DNA from: CAYGZC01 sp964354225
GTDB lineage: Bacteria; Bacteroidota; Ignavibacteria; UBA10030; SZUA-254
Length of the DNA stretch: 64,000 bases
Reading direction: 5' to 3'
NCBI GenBank assembly: GCA_964354225.1
Contig: CAYGZC010000103.1
Span: forward strand, 3,408 to 67,407
This document shows positions 34,401 to 46,704 of the stretch, piece after piece. The first letter of the stretch is position 1, and every line of letters begins with the position of its first letter. Made by a program: the position numbers and the translations under genes. The notes under the pieces were generated by a model that was given only the letters and a program-made list of their open reading frames with translations, was not told where the DNA came from and did not search any database.

Positions 34401-35178
34401 CTACAAGCATGAAAAGACAAAGATCATGCTTGGCGATGAGCTTCCCTCGGGAATTGTTCAGCTTGCTAAAGTATACGTTGTAAAAAAGCGGAAGCTTTCT
34501 GTCGGTGATAAGATGGCTGGTCGGCACGGTAATAAAGGGGTTGTTGCTAAAGTTGTGCCACAAGAGGATATGCCCTTTATGACTGATGGTACACCAGTCG
34601 ATATTGTACTGAATCCGCTTGGTGTTCCATCCCGTATGAATTTAGGACAGTTATTCGAAACTGCACTTGGCTGGGCTGGTAAGAAACTTGGTCGGAAATA
34701 TTCCTCACCTATATTCGATGGCGCAACGTGGGAAGATGTTCAAACGGAGTTGGATAAAGCCGGATTGAATAATAAATCGAAAGCATTATTGTATGACGGA
34801 CGGACGGGGGAACCATTCGATCAGGAAGTGACGATCGGATTTATATACATGATGAAATTGTCTCACCTGGTTGATGATAAGATTCATGCTCGTTCTATAG
34901 GTCCATACTCTCTGATCACTCAGCAGCCGCTTGGCGGAAAAGCCCAGTTTGGCGGGCAACGATTCGGTGAGATGGAAGTGTGGGCACTTGAAGCGTATGG
35001 TGCTGCAAACACGCTACAGGAAATTTTAACCGTAAAAAGCGATGATGTGTATGGACGGGCAAAATTGTATGAATCGATTGTTAAGGGTGATAATCTGCCC
35101 GAACCGAACGTTCCTGAATCGTTCAATGTACTTGTGCGTGAGTTAATGGGCTTAGGTTTGGATATAAAGATAGAATAA
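31402..35178 (+). CDS. rpoB: DNA-directed RNA polymerase subunit beta
   Basis: A 1258-residue catalytic subunit. The rifampicin-pocket region (LSQFMDQTNPLAEITHKRR..LGPGGLTRERAGFEVRDVH) and the C-terminal GGKAQFGGQRFGEMEVWALEAYGA are intact. A GTG at 31393 overlaps the SD sequence GAGGTG; the TTG at 31402 lies eight bases after GAGG and is preferred. Transcription probably reads through the hairpin downstream of rplL. Confidence 0.97.
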   Translation: MKNQAHHTNERISFSKIPQIVEYPDLLNVQLESWESFLQVTVPPEKRQNKGLQKIFLLSFPITDARENYFLEFVEYYVEKPKYSVIECQERGLTFAVPLKAKLRLSTKAEDGKSYVDTLEQEVYLGNLPMMTHRGTFIINGAERVVVSQLHRSPGVFFDESVHPNGMSIYSARIIPFRGSWVEFTTDISNVMYVYIDRKKKFPVTTLLRALGYSSDDEILHLFNLVEEVDPHKVNLKDYVGRIVCSDVVDKKTGEIFINKDSIFNEDLMKKVKKSEIKKIRFLKHEGIGESSVIANTIKKDTARSDEEALNAIYQQLRSGEAPNLDTARNLFERLFFNEKRYDLGDVGRYRMNAKLNLKIPGTTTTLTKDDIIAIINYLLDMQQGKKTVDDIDHLGNRRVRTVGEQIGQQFNIGLARMARTIRERLSLRDPEKLAPQDLVNARTITSVINAFFGTNQLSQFMDQTNPLAEITHKRRMSALGPGGLTRERAGFEVRDVHYTHYGRLCPIETPEGPNIGLISSLCMHARVNEFGFIETPYRKMKNGRATEEIEYMTAEKEDVCSIAQTNTDIDENGEFRTDRLKARFQSDYPLLKPEEIQYLDVAPNQIVSAAAALIPFLEHDDANRALMGSNMQRQAVPLLRPETPIVGTGLEEKIARDARTMIVAERNGVVEFVDSNVIIVNYDIDESSMDALISFEDKKRVEYKLVKFFRTNQDTSINQRAIVKPGQKVKRGDILADGCATDSGELALGRNVLVAFMPWRGYNFEDAIVLNERLVAEDTFTSLHIDEFDLQVRDTRRGEEELTREIPNVSEDAVKDLDENGVIRVGAEVVEGDILIGKITPKGETESTPEEKLLKAIFGEKAGDVKDASLKAPPGMKGIVIATKLFSRKKKDSESKKEDKRLGEQLEKAEKKALQDNLERLARKLGLLLENERSLSIRNVDGDVILRAGTQLKTETFLGLPNFDKLDYKAEWVEDKKKNAMITKIYENFFQKQNDIMESYKHEKTKIMLGDELPSGIVQLAKVYVVKKRKLSVGDKMAGRHGNKGVVAKVVPQEDMPFMTDGTPVDIVLNPLGVPSRMNLGQLFETALGWAGKKLGRKYSSPIFDGATWEDVQTELDKAGLNNKSKALLYDGRTGEPFDQEVTIGFIYMMKLSHLVDDKIHARSIGPYSLITQQPLGGKAQFGGQRFGEMEVWALEAYGAANTLQEILTVKSDDVYGRAKLYESIVKGDNLPEPNVPESFNVLVRELMGLGLDIKIE

Positions 35179-35199
35179 ACAGAGATCGGAGAACTATCA

Positions 35200-38100
35200 A
35201 TGGCTTTTACATCACACGAAAATCTTATAAAGAAAAATTTTTCTAAGATAACGATCACTCTTGCATCGTCCGACTTGATATTGTCCAGATCGCATGGTGA
35301 AGTTACCAAACCAGAAACGGTCAACTATAGATCATTCCGTCCAGAGAAAGATGGCTTATTCTGTGAGAAAATTTTTGGTCCTGTGCGCGACTGGGAATGT
35401 CACTGCGGGAAATACAAACGTATCCGTTATAAAGGAATCATTTGTGATCGGTGCGGTGTAGAGGTAACCCAAAAAAGTGTCCGCCGCGAGCGGATGGGTC
35501 ATATATCGCTGGCAGTGCCTATCATTCATATCTGGTATTTTCGTTCCACACCATCAAAGATCGGCAACATTTTAGGTTTAAGCAACAAAGACCTGGAGAA
35601 AGTGATTTATTACGAGTCGTATGTTGTTATTCAGCCGGGTCCAACAGGGCTGCAAAAAATGGATTTGCTATCCGAAGAACAATACTATGATGTACTCGCA
35701 TCGTTACCAGAGAAAAATCAGCATCTCGAAGATAATGATGAAAAAAAGTTTATTGCAAAGATCGGCGGAGAAGCAATCAAAGATTTGTTGAGGAGGGTTG
35801 ATATTGAGCCCCTCGCCGCAGCATTGCGTGTAGGGGTTAAAACTGAACAATCTGTCCAACGAAAACAAGAATTGCTAAAGAGACTCACAGTTGTCGAAGC
35901 ATTCCGTGAGCGCGAGGAAAGACCTCTGAACAAACCTGAATGGATGGTACTTGATGTTGTTCCGGTTATTCCACCTGAGTTGCGTCCCTTAGTACCATTA
36001 GAAGGTGGCAGATTTGCCACTTCTGATTTGAATGATCTTTATCGCAGGGTCATTATTCGAAATAACCGTTTGAAACGGTTAATTGAAATAAAAGCGCCTG
36101 AAGTAATCTTGCGAAACGAGAAGCGAATGCTTCAGGAAGCGGTGGATTCATTATTCGATAATTCACGAAAGGCAAATGCAGTTCGATCTGATAATAATCG
36201 GGCGCTGAAATCTCTCTCTGATATGCTAAAAGGGAAACAAGGCCGTTTCCGACAAAACCTACTTGGTAAGCGTGTAGATTATTCCGGGCGATCTGTGATT
36301 GTTGTTGGACCTGAATTAAAATTACATGAATGCGGTCTTCCGAAAGATATGGCTGTTGAACTGTTCAAGCCGTTCATTATCCGAAAGCTTATCGAGCGAG
36401 GACTCGTTAAAACGGTGAAGAGTGCGAAGAAGATGGTCGATAAAAAGGGACAGGAAGTATGGGAAATCCTCGAAAACATAATCGATGGGCATCCGGTACT
36501 TCTCAACCGTGCACCAACACTTCATCGTTTAGGTATTCAGGCATTCCAACCCGTGCTTGTGGAAGGAAAAGCGATCCAGATTCATCCGATGGTATGTACT
36601 GCCTTCAACGCTGACTTCGATGGTGATCAGATGGCGGTTCACATTCCTCTTTCATATGATTCTCAGCTCGAAGCTCGAATCTTGATGCTGTCGAGTCACA
36701 ACATTCTTTCGCCGTCAAGCGGTTCACCAATTGTTCATCCAACACAAGATCAAGTGTTGGGATGTTATTATCTAACAAAATCAAAAACAAATGATCTTGG
36801 TGAGGGAAAAATATTCTCATCACCAGATGAGGTAATCGTTGCACATAATTCTGGCAAATTAGGTTTACATGCCCATATCAAAGTCAGAATTAATGGAGAG
36901 AAAATCGAGACAACCACTGGGCGGGTTATCTTTAATTTCATAGTTCCCCAAGAGCTTGGGTTTATTAATGAATTGCTAAACAAAAAACGTTTGGTACAAA
37001 TTATTCAGGTTGCATTCAGGATTTGTGGAAATCTTCGCACTGCTGAATTTCTTGATAATTTAAAAGATATTGGATTTAGATATGCAACCGAAAGTGGATT
37101 GTCGGTGAGTGTGGGTGATGTTATCATCCCAAAAGAAAAGGATGAAGTGATTGCTAAAGCCCTGAAAGATGTTGATAATGTTCAGAATCAATATTACCGC
37201 GGATTTATCACCAATGGTGAACGTTATAATAAAGTGATCGATATCTGGACAAGGACAACGAACAAAGTTGCTGAGCGTTTGTTTGATGCAATGCAACACG
37301 ATCGTGATGGATTCAACTCTCTCTATATGATGATCGACTCAGGAGCAAGAGGATCAAAGGAACAGGTTCGTCAACTTGCCGGTATGCGCGGACTTATGGC
37401 GAAACCGCAAAAGAGTATGTCGGGTGCCACAGGGGAATTGATCGAAAATCCCATCATCGCGAATTTCCGTGAAGGATTATCCATTTTGGAATACTTCATA
37501 TCGACACACGGTGCCAGAAAAGGTCTTGCCGATACAGCATTGAAAACAGCAGATGCAGGATATCTGACACGCCGCTTAGTTGATGTTGCGCAGGATGCAA
37601 TTGTCTCAACAGATGACTGCGGTACAATTCGCGGTGTTCTCACCGGTGCTTTAAAAGAGGGTGAGGACGTGAAAGAACCATTAGCTGAGCGTATCTTGGG
37701 ACGCGTTGCAGTGCATAATGTTGTTGATCCATTGACGAAGAATGTTTTAGTAAAAGCCGCTGATGTGATTGATGAAAAGAAAGCTGCTGCAATCGCCGAC
37801 ACTTCTATTGAAGCCGTAGAAATTCGTTCAGTCTTAGCGTGTGAAGCAAAGCGTGGTATTTGTGCAAAATGTTATGGACGCAATCTAACGACAACTAAAT
37901 TAGTTGAACCGGGAGAACCGGTTGGCATTATTGCCGCTCAGTCGATTGGTGAACCGGGGACACAATTGACGCTAAGAACATTCCATACTGGTGGTACTGC
38001 AAGCTTGATTGCAACCCAATCACAGATTATTTCCAAATTCGATGGAAAAGTTAAATACGACGGTGTTAAGTTCTTGATGCAATCCGATTGTGATGCAAAG

Positions 38101-39474
38101 CTTGTTGTTCTTGGAAGAAGTGGCGTGCTAAATATAGTTGATTCCGACAATCGAATACTTACTAAGTATGATATTCCTTATGGAGCAACATTACTTATTC
38201 CAGATGGAACACAGGTGAAAAGAGGAGAGATTATTTATGAATGGGATCCATACAATGCGGTGATTATATCCGAGCATACAGGTATCGTAAAATATCAGGA
38301 CTTGAAAGAGAATAGCACTTACCGCGAAGAACCGGATGAACAGACAGGGCATATTCAAAAGGTTGTCATCGATACACGTGATCGGACATTAAGCCCCTCG
38401 TTGATTATTCAGGATGAGAGTGGAAAAACATTCGGAAGTTACATCATCCCTACAAGATCACATCTCTCAGTCAACGATGGTGAGACGGTTCAGGCTGGTA
38501 CAGTTCTTGTGAAAATACCTCGAGACAGCGGTAAAACACGAGATATTACCGGTGGTTTACCGAGAGTAACAGAATTGTTTGAAGCGAGAAGACCGGCAGA
38601 TCCTGCAATCGTATCTGAAATAGATGGTGTTGTTAAATTTGGTCCACAAAAACGTGGTTCAAGAGAGATTAATGTAAAAAGCCATGATAGCTTAGACGAG
38701 CGTCATTATATGGTTCCGCTTGGCAAACACGTTCTTGTTCAGGATAATGATGTCATCCGGGCAGGTGAACGCATATCAGATGGTGCCATCGATCCGCACG
38801 ATATTCTTCGCATCAAAGGTGTCGGTGCTGTTCAACAGTATTTAGTGAATGAAATCCAAGAAGTTTATCGCATGCAAGGTGTAAAAATAAATGATAAGCA
38901 CGTCGAGGTCATCGTTCGACAAATGATGCAGAAAGTTCGCATCATTGATCCCGGAGATACACTTTTTCTTGAGGAAAATTATGTTGATATACAATCTGTA
39001 AACGAACAGAATGGACTTTTAAAAGATCAGGTTATCGTTACAAGTAAGGGCGATTCGAAATTGAAGAATGGTCAGATCATTTCAAAGAAAAAGGTTCGAG
39101 AGGTAAATACCGAATTGCGGAAAAAAAGTAAAAAGATTGTCGAGTACCACGATGCAGAACCGGCAACCGCGGAACCAATATTATTGGGTATTACACAAGC
39201 GTCTCTTTCAACAGAGAGTTTTATCTCAGCTGCATCGTTCCAGGAAACAACTAAGGTTCTTACTGATGCTGCTATCGAGGGCAAAGTTGACTATCTCTTA
39301 GGGTTAAAAGAAAATGTTATAATGGGGCATCTTATTCCAGCCGGAACTGGTCTGAAAAAATTTAAAAATGTAATTGTGACACCGGCTGAAGAAGCCGTTC
39401 AGATAGAAGTTGAACCTGCTGAGGAAGAAGGTGAAAAGAGAAAAAAAAGGAAAAAAGAAAAAACAACAACCTAA
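35200..39474 (+). CDS. rpoC: DNA-directed RNA polymerase subunit beta'
   Basis: A 1424-residue subunit. It has the N-terminal zinc motif CHCGK..CDRCG, the active-site [12 protein letters not shown] with three Mg-binding aspartates near residue 470, the second zinc cluster ([13 protein letters not shown]) and the trigger-loop region. The C-terminus ends in a Lys/Arg tail. GGAG precedes the ATG; 21 bases separate it from rpoB. Confidence 0.98.
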   Translation: MAFTSHENLIKKNFSKITITLASSDLILSRSHGEVTKPETVNYRSFRPEKDGLFCEKIFGPVRDWECHCGKYKRIRYKGIICDRCGVEVTQKSVRRERMGHISLAVPIIHIWYFRSTPSKIGNILGLSNKDLEKVIYYESYVVIQPGPTGLQKMDLLSEEQYYDVLASLPEKNQHLEDNDEKKFIAKIGGEAIKDLLRRVDIEPLAAALRVGVKTEQSVQRKQELLKRLTVVEAFREREERPLNKPEWMVLDVVPVIPPELRPLVPLEGGRFATSDLNDLYRRVIIRNNRLKRLIEIKAPEVILRNEKRMLQEAVDSLFDNSRKANAVRSDNNRALKSLSDMLKGKQGRFRQNLLGKRVDYSGRSVIVVGPELKLHECGLPKDMAVELFKPFIIRKLIERGLVKTVKSAKKMVDKKGQEVWEILENIIDGHPVLLNRAPTLHRLGIQAFQPVLVEGKAIQIHPMVCTAFNADFDGDQMAVHIPLSYDSQLEARILMLSSHNILSPSSGSPIVHPTQDQVLGCYYLTKSKTNDLGEGKIFSSPDEVIVAHNSGKLGLHAHIKVRINGEKIETTTGRVIFNFIVPQELGFINELLNKKRLVQIIQVAFRICGNLRTAEFLDNLKDIGFRYATESGLSVSVGDVIIPKEKDEVIAKALKDVDNVQNQYYRGFITNGERYNKVIDIWTRTTNKVAERLFDAMQHDRDGFNSLYMMIDSGARGSKEQVRQLAGMRGLMAKPQKSMSGATGELIENPIIANFREGLSILEYFISTHGARKGLADTALKTADAGYLTRRLVDVAQDAIVSTDDCGTIRGVLTGALKEGEDVKEPLAERILGRVAVHNVVDPLTKNVLVKAADVIDEKKAAAIADTSIEAVEIRSVLACEAKRGICAKCYGRNLTTTKLVEPGEPVGIIAAQSIGEPGTQLTLRTFHTGGTASLIATQSQIISKFDGKVKYDGVKFLMQSDCDAKLVVLGRSGVLNIVDSDNRILTKYDIPYGATLLIPDGTQVKRGEIIYEWDPYNAVIISEHTGIVKYQDLKENSTYREEPDEQTGHIQKVVIDTRDRTLSPSLIIQDESGKTFGSYIIPTRSHLSVNDGETVQAGTVLVKIPRDSGKTRDITGGLPRVTELFEARRPADPAIVSEIDGVVKFGPQKRGSREINVKSHDSLDERHYMVPLGKHVLVQDNDVIRAGERISDGAIDPHDILRIKGVGAVQQYLVNEIQEVYRMQGVKINDKHVEVIVRQMMQKVRIIDPGDTLFLEENYVDIQSVNEQNGLLKDQVIVTSKGDSKLKNGQIISKKKVREVNTELRKKSKKIVEYHDAEPATAEPILLGITQASLSTESFISAASFQETTKVLTDAAIEGKVDYLLGLKENVIMGHLIPAGTGLKKFKNVIVTPAEEAVQIEVEPAEEEGEKRKKRKKEKTTT

Positions 39475-39488
39475 TGAAGATTATAGAA

Positions 39489-39517
39489 TTGACAAATAGC
39501 GAAAAATTTCATATATT
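39489..39517 (+). promoter_or_regulatory. str operon promoter
   Basis: TTGACA (39489-39494), a 17-nt spacer and TATATT (39512-39517) lie in the 77-bp gap between rpoC and rpsL. The start should fall near 39524, about 28 bases before the rpsL TTG. Confidence 0.75.
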
Positions 39518-39551
39518 TACAAACTTTGTTAAATTTCAGGAGTTAGCTTAA

Positions 39552-39935
39552 TTGCCCACAATTAATCAGCTTATTCGATTTAGTCGAGAAAATGTAACCT
39601 GGAAGAGTAAAGCTCCAGCACTTCAAGGTTCTCCCCAGAAAAGGGGAGTTTGTACCAGAGTATATACAACCACACCGAAGAAACCAAATTCGGCTCTTCG
39701 GAAGGTTGCGCGTGTACGTTTGACGAATAGTATAGAAGTAACCGCGTACATACCTGGTGAAGGTCATAATTTACAAGAGCACTCGATTGTATTAATTCGC
39801 GGTGGTAGAGTAAAGGATTTACCAGGCGTGCGTTATCATATTATACGCGGAACACTTGATGCTGCCGGCGTGACTGATAGAAAACAAGGTAGGTCAAAAT
39901 ATGGAGCAAAGAAACCGAAACAAGTGTCAACATGA
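39552..39935 (+). CDS. rpsL: 30S ribosomal protein S12
   Basis: A 127-residue decoding-centre protein. [10 protein letters not shown] and the [28 protein letters not shown] block match the wild-type form, including the lysines at which streptomycin resistance usually arises. The start is TTG, with GGAG about ten bases upstream. The stop overlaps the rpsG start (ATGA). Confidence 0.97.
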   Translation: MPTINQLIRFSRENVTWKSKAPALQGSPQKRGVCTRVYTTTPKKPNSALRKVARVRLTNSIEVTAYIPGEGHNLQEHSIVLIRGGRVKDLPGVRYHIIRGTLDAAGVTDRKQGRSKYGAKKPKQVST

Positions 39936-40402
39936 GAAAAAAAACTGCTACAAAAAGAATTACATCTCCAGATACTAAGTACAATGATATATTAGTTGCG
40001 CGATTCATCAATAGCGTACTTAAAATGGGCAAGAAACATTTGGCAAGGAAAATTGTCTATGATGCATTTGATGTTATAACTGAACGCTCTAAGGATAACC
40101 AAGGACTTGATGTATTTAGAAAAGCGATGAATAACGTTAGACCAGTTCTGGAAATTAAGGCGCGCCGTGTTGGCGGTGCAACGTATCAAATCCCAACGGA
40201 AGTGCGCCCCGATAGAAGCATTGCACTTGCGATACGCTGGTTAATAACTTACGCGAATGTACGAAAAGATAAATCGATGTCGTTAAAGTTAGCTTCGGAA
40301 TTGATGGCTGCTGCCAATAATGAAGGTAGTTCAGTTAAAAAGAAAGAAGATACACATAAAATGGCAGAAGCCAACAAAGCATTTGCTCACTTCAAATGGT
40401 AG
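39932..40402 (+). CDS. rpsG: 30S ribosomal protein S7
   Basis: A 156-residue 16S rRNA-binding organiser of the 30S head. [19 protein letters not shown] and [18 protein letters not shown] motifs are present. It overlaps rpsL by four bases, so translation is coupled. In model bacteria S7 represses this operon; no site could be assigned here. Confidence 0.97.
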   Translation: MRKKTATKRITSPDTKYNDILVARFINSVLKMGKKHLARKIVYDAFDVITERSKDNQGLDVFRKAMNNVRPVLEIKARRVGGATYQIPTEVRPDRSIALAIRWLITYANVRKDKSMSLKLASELMAAANNEGSSVKKKEDTHKMAEANKAFAHFKW

Positions 40403-40449
40403 TGATAGTTATAAATAGAATGATTGGATTAGAAAAGAATTAGATACCT

Positions 40450-42552
40450 ATGGCAAGAATATACCCGTTAGAACGAACTCGTAATATCGGAATCATGGCT
40501 CACATTGATGCCGGTAAAACAACAACAACCGAGCGGATTCTCTTTTATACCGGAATTCTTCATCGGATGGGTGAAGTGCATGATGGCGCTGCAACCATGG
40601 ATTGGATGGAACAGGAAAAAGAGCGTGGAATCACCATTACTAGTGCTGCAACGACTTGTTTCTGGAACAATCATCGAATCAATATAATCGACACGCCTGG
40701 TCATGTCGATTTTACAGTTGAAGTTGAGCGTTCTCTAAGAGTTCTTGATGGAGCGGTTGCGTTATTCTGTGCTGTCGGTGGTGTAGAACCACAATCAGAA
40801 ACTGTATGGCGACAAGCAGATAAATACGGTGTGCCGCGATTAGCGTTCGTAAATAAGATGGATCGAGTAGGAGCTGATTTTTTAAATGTAATTTCGATGA
40901 TGAAAAGCAGATTGGGTGCGAATGCAGTTCCGATCCAAATTCCAATCGGTGAAGGAGATATTTTTACAGGTTACATCGATCTGATAACGATGAAAGCACG
41001 TACTTTTCATGAAAGCAGTGCTGGCACAACATGGGATGATATGGAAATACCGCAGGATCTAAGAAAGAAAGCTCAGGAATATCGGACAAAAATGCTTGAA
41101 GCGGTTTCAGACGAAGATGATACTCTCCTTGAAAAGTATCTCGAGGGAAAAGAAATATCACCCAATGAAATTAAAAATGTACTTCGGCGTTCCTGTTTAA
41201 AGGTCAGTATTGTGCCGGTTCTCTGCGGATCATCATTCAAAAACAAAGGCGTCCAAGGGTTGTTGGATGGAGTAGTTGATTTTTTACCATCACCATTGGA
41301 CATTGTGACCGGTGAAGTAACCGGCCATCACGTAAATTTGCGAGATCATATTGTGCGTAAGATTAGCGATGACGAAAAATTCACGGCTCTTGCATTTAAG
41401 ATCATGACCGATCCGTATGTAGGTAAGTTGACTTTTATGCGTGTATATTCAGGTACTTTGGCTGCAGGATCATATATTTATAATTCAGTTTCCGCTAGAA
41501 AAGAACGCGTCGGCAGACTTCTGCGTATGCATGCTAATCATCGTGAAGATATTGATGAGGCATACACGGGCGATATAGTCGCTGTCGTTGGATTAAAGTT
41601 TACGAAAACAGGTGATACTCTTTGCCACGAAGACGATCCAATTATACTTGAGAAAATGGAATTCCCTGATCCGGTAATTTCAGTGGCGATAGAACCTAAG
41701 ACCAAAGTTGATCAAGAAAAAATGGGCGAAGCATTATCGAAACTATCGGAAGAAGATCCGACATTTAAAGTTTCAACAAATGATGAAACAGGTCAGACAA
41801 TCATTAGCGGAATGGGTGAGCTTCATCTTGAAATCATTACCGAGCGCATGAGGCGAGAATTCCGAGTCGAAGCGAATGTTGGGAAACCTCGAGTTGCGTA
41901 CAAAGAAACCATTAAGAAAAAGGTTGAGCAAGAAGGAAAGTTCGTGCGTCAATCAGGTGGTCGTGGTCAGTTCGGACATGTTTGGATCACTGTTGAGCCT
42001 AATACGAAAGGAAAAGGATACGAATTCGAGAATGCAATCGTGGGTGGTGTGATTCCAAAAGAATATATCAATCCTGTCTCAGAAGGCATTCTTGAGGCAA
42101 TGCGTAATGGTGTTCTTGCTGGATATCCAGTAGAAGATGTCAAGGTTAAATTATTCGATGGTTCGTATCATGATGTTGATTCATCCGAGATAGCGTTTAA
42201 GATTGCCGGATCCATCGCATTTAAGGAAGCCGCCCGAAAGGCAGATCCTGTTCTGCTCGAGCCGATCATGGCAGTAGAAGTAGTAACGCCAGAAGAATAC
42301 ATGGGCGACGTAATGGGTGATTTAAGCTCGCGCCGTGGAAAAATTGAGGGCTTGAATGCACGTAAAGATGCTCAAGTCATTAAAGCGAAAGTACCGCTAT
42401 CTGATATGTTTGGTTATTCTACAACACTTCGGTCGATGACACAAGGCAGAGCGATTTATACCATGCAGTTTGCATTTTATGATGAAGTACCACAAAATAT
42501 TTCTGATGAGATCATCGAAAAAGTCAAAGGTAAAGAAGTAGTCACTGTATAA
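40450..42552 (+). CDS. fusA: Elongation factor G
   Basis: A 700-residue translocase GTPase. G1 [13 protein letters not shown]2 [11 protein letters not shown]3 DTPGHVDF, G4 NKMD, and the domain IV tip sequence ([14 protein letters not shown]) are intact. It lies between rpsG and tuf in the classical str order. Confidence 0.98.
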   Translation: MARIYPLERTRNIGIMAHIDAGKTTTTERILFYTGILHRMGEVHDGAATMDWMEQEKERGITITSAATTCFWNNHRINIIDTPGHVDFTVEVERSLRVLDGAVALFCAVGGVEPQSETVWRQADKYGVPRLAFVNKMDRVGADFLNVISMMKSRLGANAVPIQIPIGEGDIFTGYIDLITMKARTFHESSAGTTWDDMEIPQDLRKKAQEYRTKMLEAVSDEDDTLLEKYLEGKEISPNEIKNVLRRSCLKVSIVPVLCGSSFKNKGVQGLLDGVVDFLPSPLDIVTGEVTGHHVNLRDHIVRKISDDEKFTALAFKIMTDPYVGKLTFMRVYSGTLAAGSYIYNSVSARKERVGRLLRMHANHREDIDEAYTGDIVAVVGLKFTKTGDTLCHEDDPIILEKMEFPDPVISVAIEPKTKVDQEKMGEALSKLSEEDPTFKVSTNDETGQTIISGMGELHLEIITERMRREFRVEANVGKPRVAYKETIKKKVEQEGKFVRQSGGRGQFGHVWITVEPNTKGKGYEFENAIVGGVIPKEYINPVSEGILEAMRNGVLAGYPVEDVKVKLFDGSYHDVDSSEIAFKIAGSIAFKEAARKADPVLLEPIMAVEVVTPEEYMGDVMGDLSSRRGKIEGLNARKDAQVIKAKVPLSDMFGYSTTLRSMTQGRAIYTMQFAFYDEVPQNISDEIIEKVKGKEVVTV

Positions 42553-42605
42553 GTTTAATCAATAATATTTTTTTTATATCCTCTAAGTAAAAAGGAGATA
42601 ATCAA

Positions 42606-43817
42606 ATGGCAAAAGAAAAATTCAAAAGAGACAAACCGCATTTAAATGTTGGAACCATTGGTCATATCGATCATGGCAAGACGACATTGACTGCAGCAAT
42701 AACTATGGTACTCAACAAGAAAGGATTATCTTCGGTGCGAACATTCGATAGTATCGATAATGCACCGGAAGAGCGTGAGCGTGGTATTACCATTGCTGTG
42801 GCGCACGTTGAATATTCAACTGAAAAGCGCCATTATGCTCACGTTGACTGTCCGGGTCATGCTGATTACATCAAAAACATGATCACGGGTGCAGCGCAAA
42901 TGGATGGCGCAATTCTCGTTGTTGCTGCAAACGATGGACCTATGCCGCAGACACGAGAGCATATTCTGCTTGCTCGGCAAGTGGGGGTGCCGCGTATAGT
43001 GGTATTCCTCAACAAAGTCGACATGGTCGATGATCCCGAGCTTATTGAATTGGTCGAGATGGAATTGAGAGATCTCTTGAAGAAGTTCGAATTCCCAGGC
43101 GATGAAATTCCAATTGTGCGCGGCAGTGCGCTGAAAGCAATGGAGAAAGCCATTCTCCCGGATTCAAAAGCAGATGATCCAGCTTTCAAACCGATCATGG
43201 ATTTAATGGCTGCAGTTGACAGCTATATACCGATTCCGAAACGCGAAGTTGACAAACCATTTCTTATGCCAATAGAAGACGTATTCTCCATCACTGGTCG
43301 TGGAACTGTTGGTACGGGTCGCGTCGAGCGTGGTAGAGCAAAGATTGGTGACGAAGTTGAAGTTATCGGACTTGGTGCACATAAGAAAACTGTTGTAACC
43401 GGTGCAGAAATGTTCCGGAAGGAACTTGACGAAGTCCAGGCAGGTGATAATGCTGGATTACTTCTACGAGGTGTTGAGAAAAACGAGCTTGAGCGTGGAA
43501 TGGTTATTGCAAAACCTGGCAGCATTACACCACATAGAAAATTTATAGCACAGGTATATGTACTAAAAAAAGAAGAAGGTGGACGCCATACGCCGTTCTT
43601 TAGTGGTTACCGTCCGCAATTCTATTTCCGAACGACCGACGTAACAGGTGTAGCAACACTTCCCGGTGGAACCGAAATGGTGATGCCCGGTGATAACGTT
43701 GACAATCTTTCCATTGAGTTAATAACCACAATTGCAATGGAAGAAGGTCTGCGGTTTGCGATACGTGAAGGTGGACACACAGTTGGTGCAGGTGTTGTGA
43801 CGAAGATTGTAGAATAA
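42606..43817 (+). CDS. tuf: Elongation factor Tu
   Basis: A 403-residue GTPase that brings aminoacyl-tRNA to the ribosome. G1 [10 protein letters not shown]3 DCPGHADY, G4 NKVDMVDD and G5 SALKA are present. The segment [14 protein letters not shown] replaces the more usual GITINTAHVEY. A strong AAGGAGA site precedes the ATG. It is the only tuf in the window; the usual second site between the tRNA-Thr gene and secE holds rpmG and tRNA-Trp instead. Confidence 0.98.
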   Translation: MAKEKFKRDKPHLNVGTIGHIDHGKTTLTAAITMVLNKKGLSSVRTFDSIDNAPEERERGITIAVAHVEYSTEKRHYAHVDCPGHADYIKNMITGAAQMDGAILVVAANDGPMPQTREHILLARQVGVPRIVVFLNKVDMVDDPELIELVEMELRDLLKKFEFPGDEIPIVRGSALKAMEKAILPDSKADDPAFKPIMDLMAAVDSYIPIPKREVDKPFLMPIEDVFSITGRGTVGTGRVERGRAKIGDEVEVIGLGAHKKTVVTGAEMFRKELDEVQAGDNAGLLLRGVEKNELERGMVIAKPGSITPHRKFIAQVYVLKKEEGGRHTPFFSGYRPQFYFRTTDVTGVATLPGGTEMVMPGDNVDNLSIELITTIAMEEGLRFAIREGGHTVGAGVVTKIVE

Positions 43818-43844
43818 TTATTGTTAATTTAAGGAACGCATCAA

Positions 43845-44153
43845 GTGGCTGGACAAAAGATACGAATAAAACTTAAGTCATATGATCATACGCTGATCGA
43901 TAAATCGGCGGAAAAAATCATTAAGACCGTGAAATCTACAGGTGCTATCGTATCCGGTCCAATTCCACTGCCGACGAAGCATACATTGTACACTGTATTG
44001 CGCTCTCCTAATGTTGATAAGAAATCGCGCGAGCAGTTTGAAATGCGATCCCATAAGCGCCTAATCGACATACTTAACTCGTCTAACAAGACAGTTGATT
44101 CGTTGATGAAGCTTGAGCTTCCCGCAGGCGTCGATGTGGAAATAAAAGTCTAA
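43845..44153 (+). CDS. rpsJ: 30S ribosomal protein S10
   Basis: A 102-residue 30S protein and NusE antitermination factor. [24 protein letters not shown] and RSHKRLIDI are typical. The GTG start is preceded by AAGGAA. It opens the S10 operon only 27 bases after tuf, so str and S10 are probably one transcription unit. Confidence 0.97.
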   Translation: MAGQKIRIKLKSYDHTLIDKSAEKIIKTVKSTGAIVSGPIPLPTKHTLYTVLRSPNVDKKSREQFEMRSHKRLIDILNSSNKTVDSLMKLELPAGVDVEIKV

Positions 44154-44238
44154 TTTTTCACTAAATATTGTTTGTTGTGGAAAACTCCGTGTTCTTCAAC
44201 GGGCATAGGATAGATATGGTATATTTACTTTTGATAGC

Positions 44239-44874
44239 ATGAATAAAATGAGTGGTATTCTTGGAAAAAAAATAGGTATGACGAGCATCTTTGATGACAA
44301 AGGTGAATCCGTCCCTTGCACAGTCATCGAAGCTGGTCCTTGTTTCGTTACCCAAATAAAAACGAAAGATAAAGATGGTTATGATGCAGTTCAATTTGGG
44401 TTTGAAGAGAAAAAAACACGATTGGTCAACAAACCCATGAACGGCCATTTCAAAAAAGCCAATCTTCCTCCGAAGCGGATGCTGCGTGAATTCAGAAGTT
44501 TTGATACAACAAAATTTCAACTCGGTGCAGAAATAAAAGTTGACTCTATCTTTGCAAAAGGTGATATCGTTTCAGTCAAAGGCACCTCGAAAGGCCGCGG
44601 TTTTCAGGGTGTTGTAAAGCGCCACCACTTTGGCGGCGGACTTAGAACACACGGTCAGAGCGATCGCGTTCGCGCACCGGGATCTATCGGCTCAAGCTCT
44701 TATCCTTCGCGTGTATTTAAAGGCATGAAGATGGCAGGACGCATGGGCGGTGAGCAGGTGACCGTAAAAAACTTGCGGGTAGTTCAAATAGTTCCAGAAT
44801 CCAACTTAGTGTTGATATGTGGATCAGTACCCGGTTTTAATAATAGTTATATCGAGATTTATAAAGAGAAATAA
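44239..44874 (+). CDS. rplC: 50S ribosomal protein L3
   Basis: A 211-residue early assembly protein whose loop reaches the peptidyl transferase centre ([28 protein letters not shown] region). The N-terminus [15 protein letters not shown] starts at the ATG at 44248; the ATG at 44239 adds three residues. Neither has a strong SD sequence. The 85-base gap from rpsJ is the longest in this operon. Confidence 0.97.
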   Translation: MNKMSGILGKKIGMTSIFDDKGESVPCTVIEAGPCFVTQIKTKDKDGYDAVQFGFEEKKTRLVNKPMNGHFKKANLPPKRMLREFRSFDTTKFQLGAEIKVDSIFAKGDIVSVKGTSKGRGFQGVVKRHHFGGGLRTHGQSDRVRAPGSIGSSSYPSRVFKGMKMAGRMGGEQVTVKNLRVVQIVPESNLVLICGSVPGFNNSYIEIYKEK

Positions 44875-44889
44875 TTTTTTTTAAACATT

Positions 44890-45519
44890 ATGCAGCTTGA
44901 AATCTATAAAAAAGATGGTACGTTATCAGGAGAGAAAACAAATCTCTCACCTGATATCTTTGAGATTGAACCGAACGACCACGCAATTTATCAGGCAGTG
45001 ACAACCTATCTTTCCAACCAGCGCCAAGGAACACACAAAACGAAGACGTATGGTGAGGTGAGCGGCAGCGGGAAAAAATTATGGAAACAGAAGCATACAG
45101 GTCGCGCAAGAATCGGTGCTGTCAGATCACCTTTATGGAAAGGTGGTGGAACTATCTTCGGACCGCTTCCAAGAGATTATTCAAGGCAATTACCAAAGAA
45201 AGTTAAACAGCTCGCTCGAAAATCAGCACTGAGCTATAAGGCAAAAGATGCCGCTATTAAAGTTGTGGAAGATTTTTCTTTTGAGACGCCAAAATCGAAA
45301 GAGATGACTTCCATTTTAAAGGCACTCGAGCTTACTGGCAAGAAAACGCTCCTGCTCGTTAACAAAAACGATGAGATAGTTTGGAAGTCGGGACGCAACA
45401 TCCCAAAGTTGAAAATTATTGAAGCATCCAAAGCATCGACATATGAAATTTTGAATAATCAAATGCTTCTGATTCAAAAAAGTGCAGTTGAAGTATTAGA
45501 AAAAACATTACAGCAATAA
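44890..45519 (+). CDS. rplD: 50S ribosomal protein L4
   Basis: A 209-residue protein of the exit tunnel. The long tunnel loop (GSGKKLWKQKHTGRARIGAVRSPLWKGGG) and the globular C-terminal half are present. In some bacteria L4 represses the S10 operon; no equivalent leader is identified here. Confidence 0.96.
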   Translation: MQLEIYKKDGTLSGEKTNLSPDIFEIEPNDHAIYQAVTTYLSNQRQGTHKTKTYGEVSGSGKKLWKQKHTGRARIGAVRSPLWKGGGTIFGPLPRDYSRQLPKKVKQLARKSALSYKAKDAAIKVVEDFSFETPKSKEMTSILKALELTGKKTLLLVNKNDEIVWKSGRNIPKLKIIEASKASTYEILNNQMLLIQKSAVEVLEKTLQQ

Positions 45520-45528
45520 AACGCAATT

Positions 45529-45819
45529 ATGACTGGTATCATTTATCGCCCGATTGTTACAGAGAAGATTTCGAACGTTCAAGAAAAAGGCATTTACGCT
45601 TTTGAAGTAGATCTGGATGCAAATAAAATTGAGATTGCTCGTGCCATAGAAAAAAAATTCAATGTCACTGTTACGAAAGTTCGAACAATGAACATCAAAG
45701 GCAAGACAAAAACACAGATGACCCGGCGCGGAAAATTCAAAGGCAAGACGTCACATTATAAAAAAGCGATTGTATCGCTGAAAGAAGGCGATAAGATAGA
45801 TCTCTTTGCCAACGTTTGA
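45529..45819 (+). CDS. rplW: 50S ribosomal protein L23
   Basis: A 96-residue protein at the tunnel exit and the docking site of trigger factor (12008) and SRP. IYRPIVTEKIS and VRTMNIKGK are typical. Start 9 bases after rplD. Confidence 0.96.
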   Translation: MTGIIYRPIVTEKISNVQEKGIYAFEVDLDANKIEIARAIEKKFNVTVTKVRTMNIKGKTKTQMTRRGKFKGKTSHYKKAIVSLKEGDKIDLFANV

Positions 45820-45837
45820 TATTTAAAGAAATAAACT

Positions 45838-46665
45838 ATGAGTATCCGAAAAATAAAACCAAATACACCCGGTACACGATGGATGACGATATCGTCATTC
45901 GATGAAATCACAAAATCGAAGCCGGAAAAATCCCTCACTGAGCCATTACGGAAATCTGGTGGAAGGAATACTAACGGTCATATTACATCTCGTCACCGCG
46001 GCGGAGGGCATAAGCGATGCTATCGGTTGATCGATTTTAAACGGGATAAAATCGGGATGGAAGCAAGAGTTGAAGCTATTGAATATGATCCCAATCGTAC
46101 ATCGCGTATTGCATTGCTGCAATACAAAGACGGAGAAAAACGTTATATAATTGCACCCGATGGACTTAAAGCGGGTGAAAAAATTACTTCCGGTCCACAG
46201 TCAGAAATAAAAGTTGGTAATGCGATGCCGATTTCAAACATTCCCGTTGGTACATATATCCACAACGTTGAGATCCGTGCTGGGCGGGGTGGTCAGGTTG
46301 CAAGAAGTGCGGGTTCCTCAATCCAATTGATGGCAAAAGAAGGAAATTATGCTCAATTGAAAATGCCATCGGGTGAGATCCGAAACGTGCAGCTTGTCTG
46401 TTATGCGACAATTGGTGTTGTCAGTAATATTGACCATGAAAATATCAGTATCGGAAAAGCAGGACGCTCGCGGTGGTTAGGTATCCGACCCCAATCTCGT
46501 GGTGTTGTTCAGAATCCATGTGATCATCCACATGGCGGCGGCGAAGGTAAATCGCCACAAGGGAATCCGCATCCTGTTTCACCGTGGGGTTGGCATACAA
46601 AAGGAAAGAAAACCCGTCACAAGAAACTTAAGTCGGATAAATTCATTGTTAAACGTCGGAAGTAA
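45838..46665 (+). CDS. rplB: 50S ribosomal protein L2
   Basis: A 275-residue universally conserved protein needed for subunit association and peptidyl transfer. [20 protein letters not shown] and the catalytic-region motif [15 protein letters not shown] with its conserved His are intact. Confidence 0.98.
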   Translation: MSIRKIKPNTPGTRWMTISSFDEITKSKPEKSLTEPLRKSGGRNTNGHITSRHRGGGHKRCYRLIDFKRDKIGMEARVEAIEYDPNRTSRIALLQYKDGEKRYIIAPDGLKAGEKITSGPQSEIKVGNAMPISNIPVGTYIHNVEIRAGRGGQVARSAGSSIQLMAKEGNYAQLKMPSGEIRNVQLVCYATIGVVSNIDHENISIGKAGRSRWLGIRPQSRGVVQNPCDHPHGGGEGKSPQGNPHPVSPWGWHTKGKKTRHKKLKSDKFIVKRRK

Positions 46666-46704
46666 ATAATAAGTTTTTGAAAACATGTAATTGAAAATTG
46701 AAGT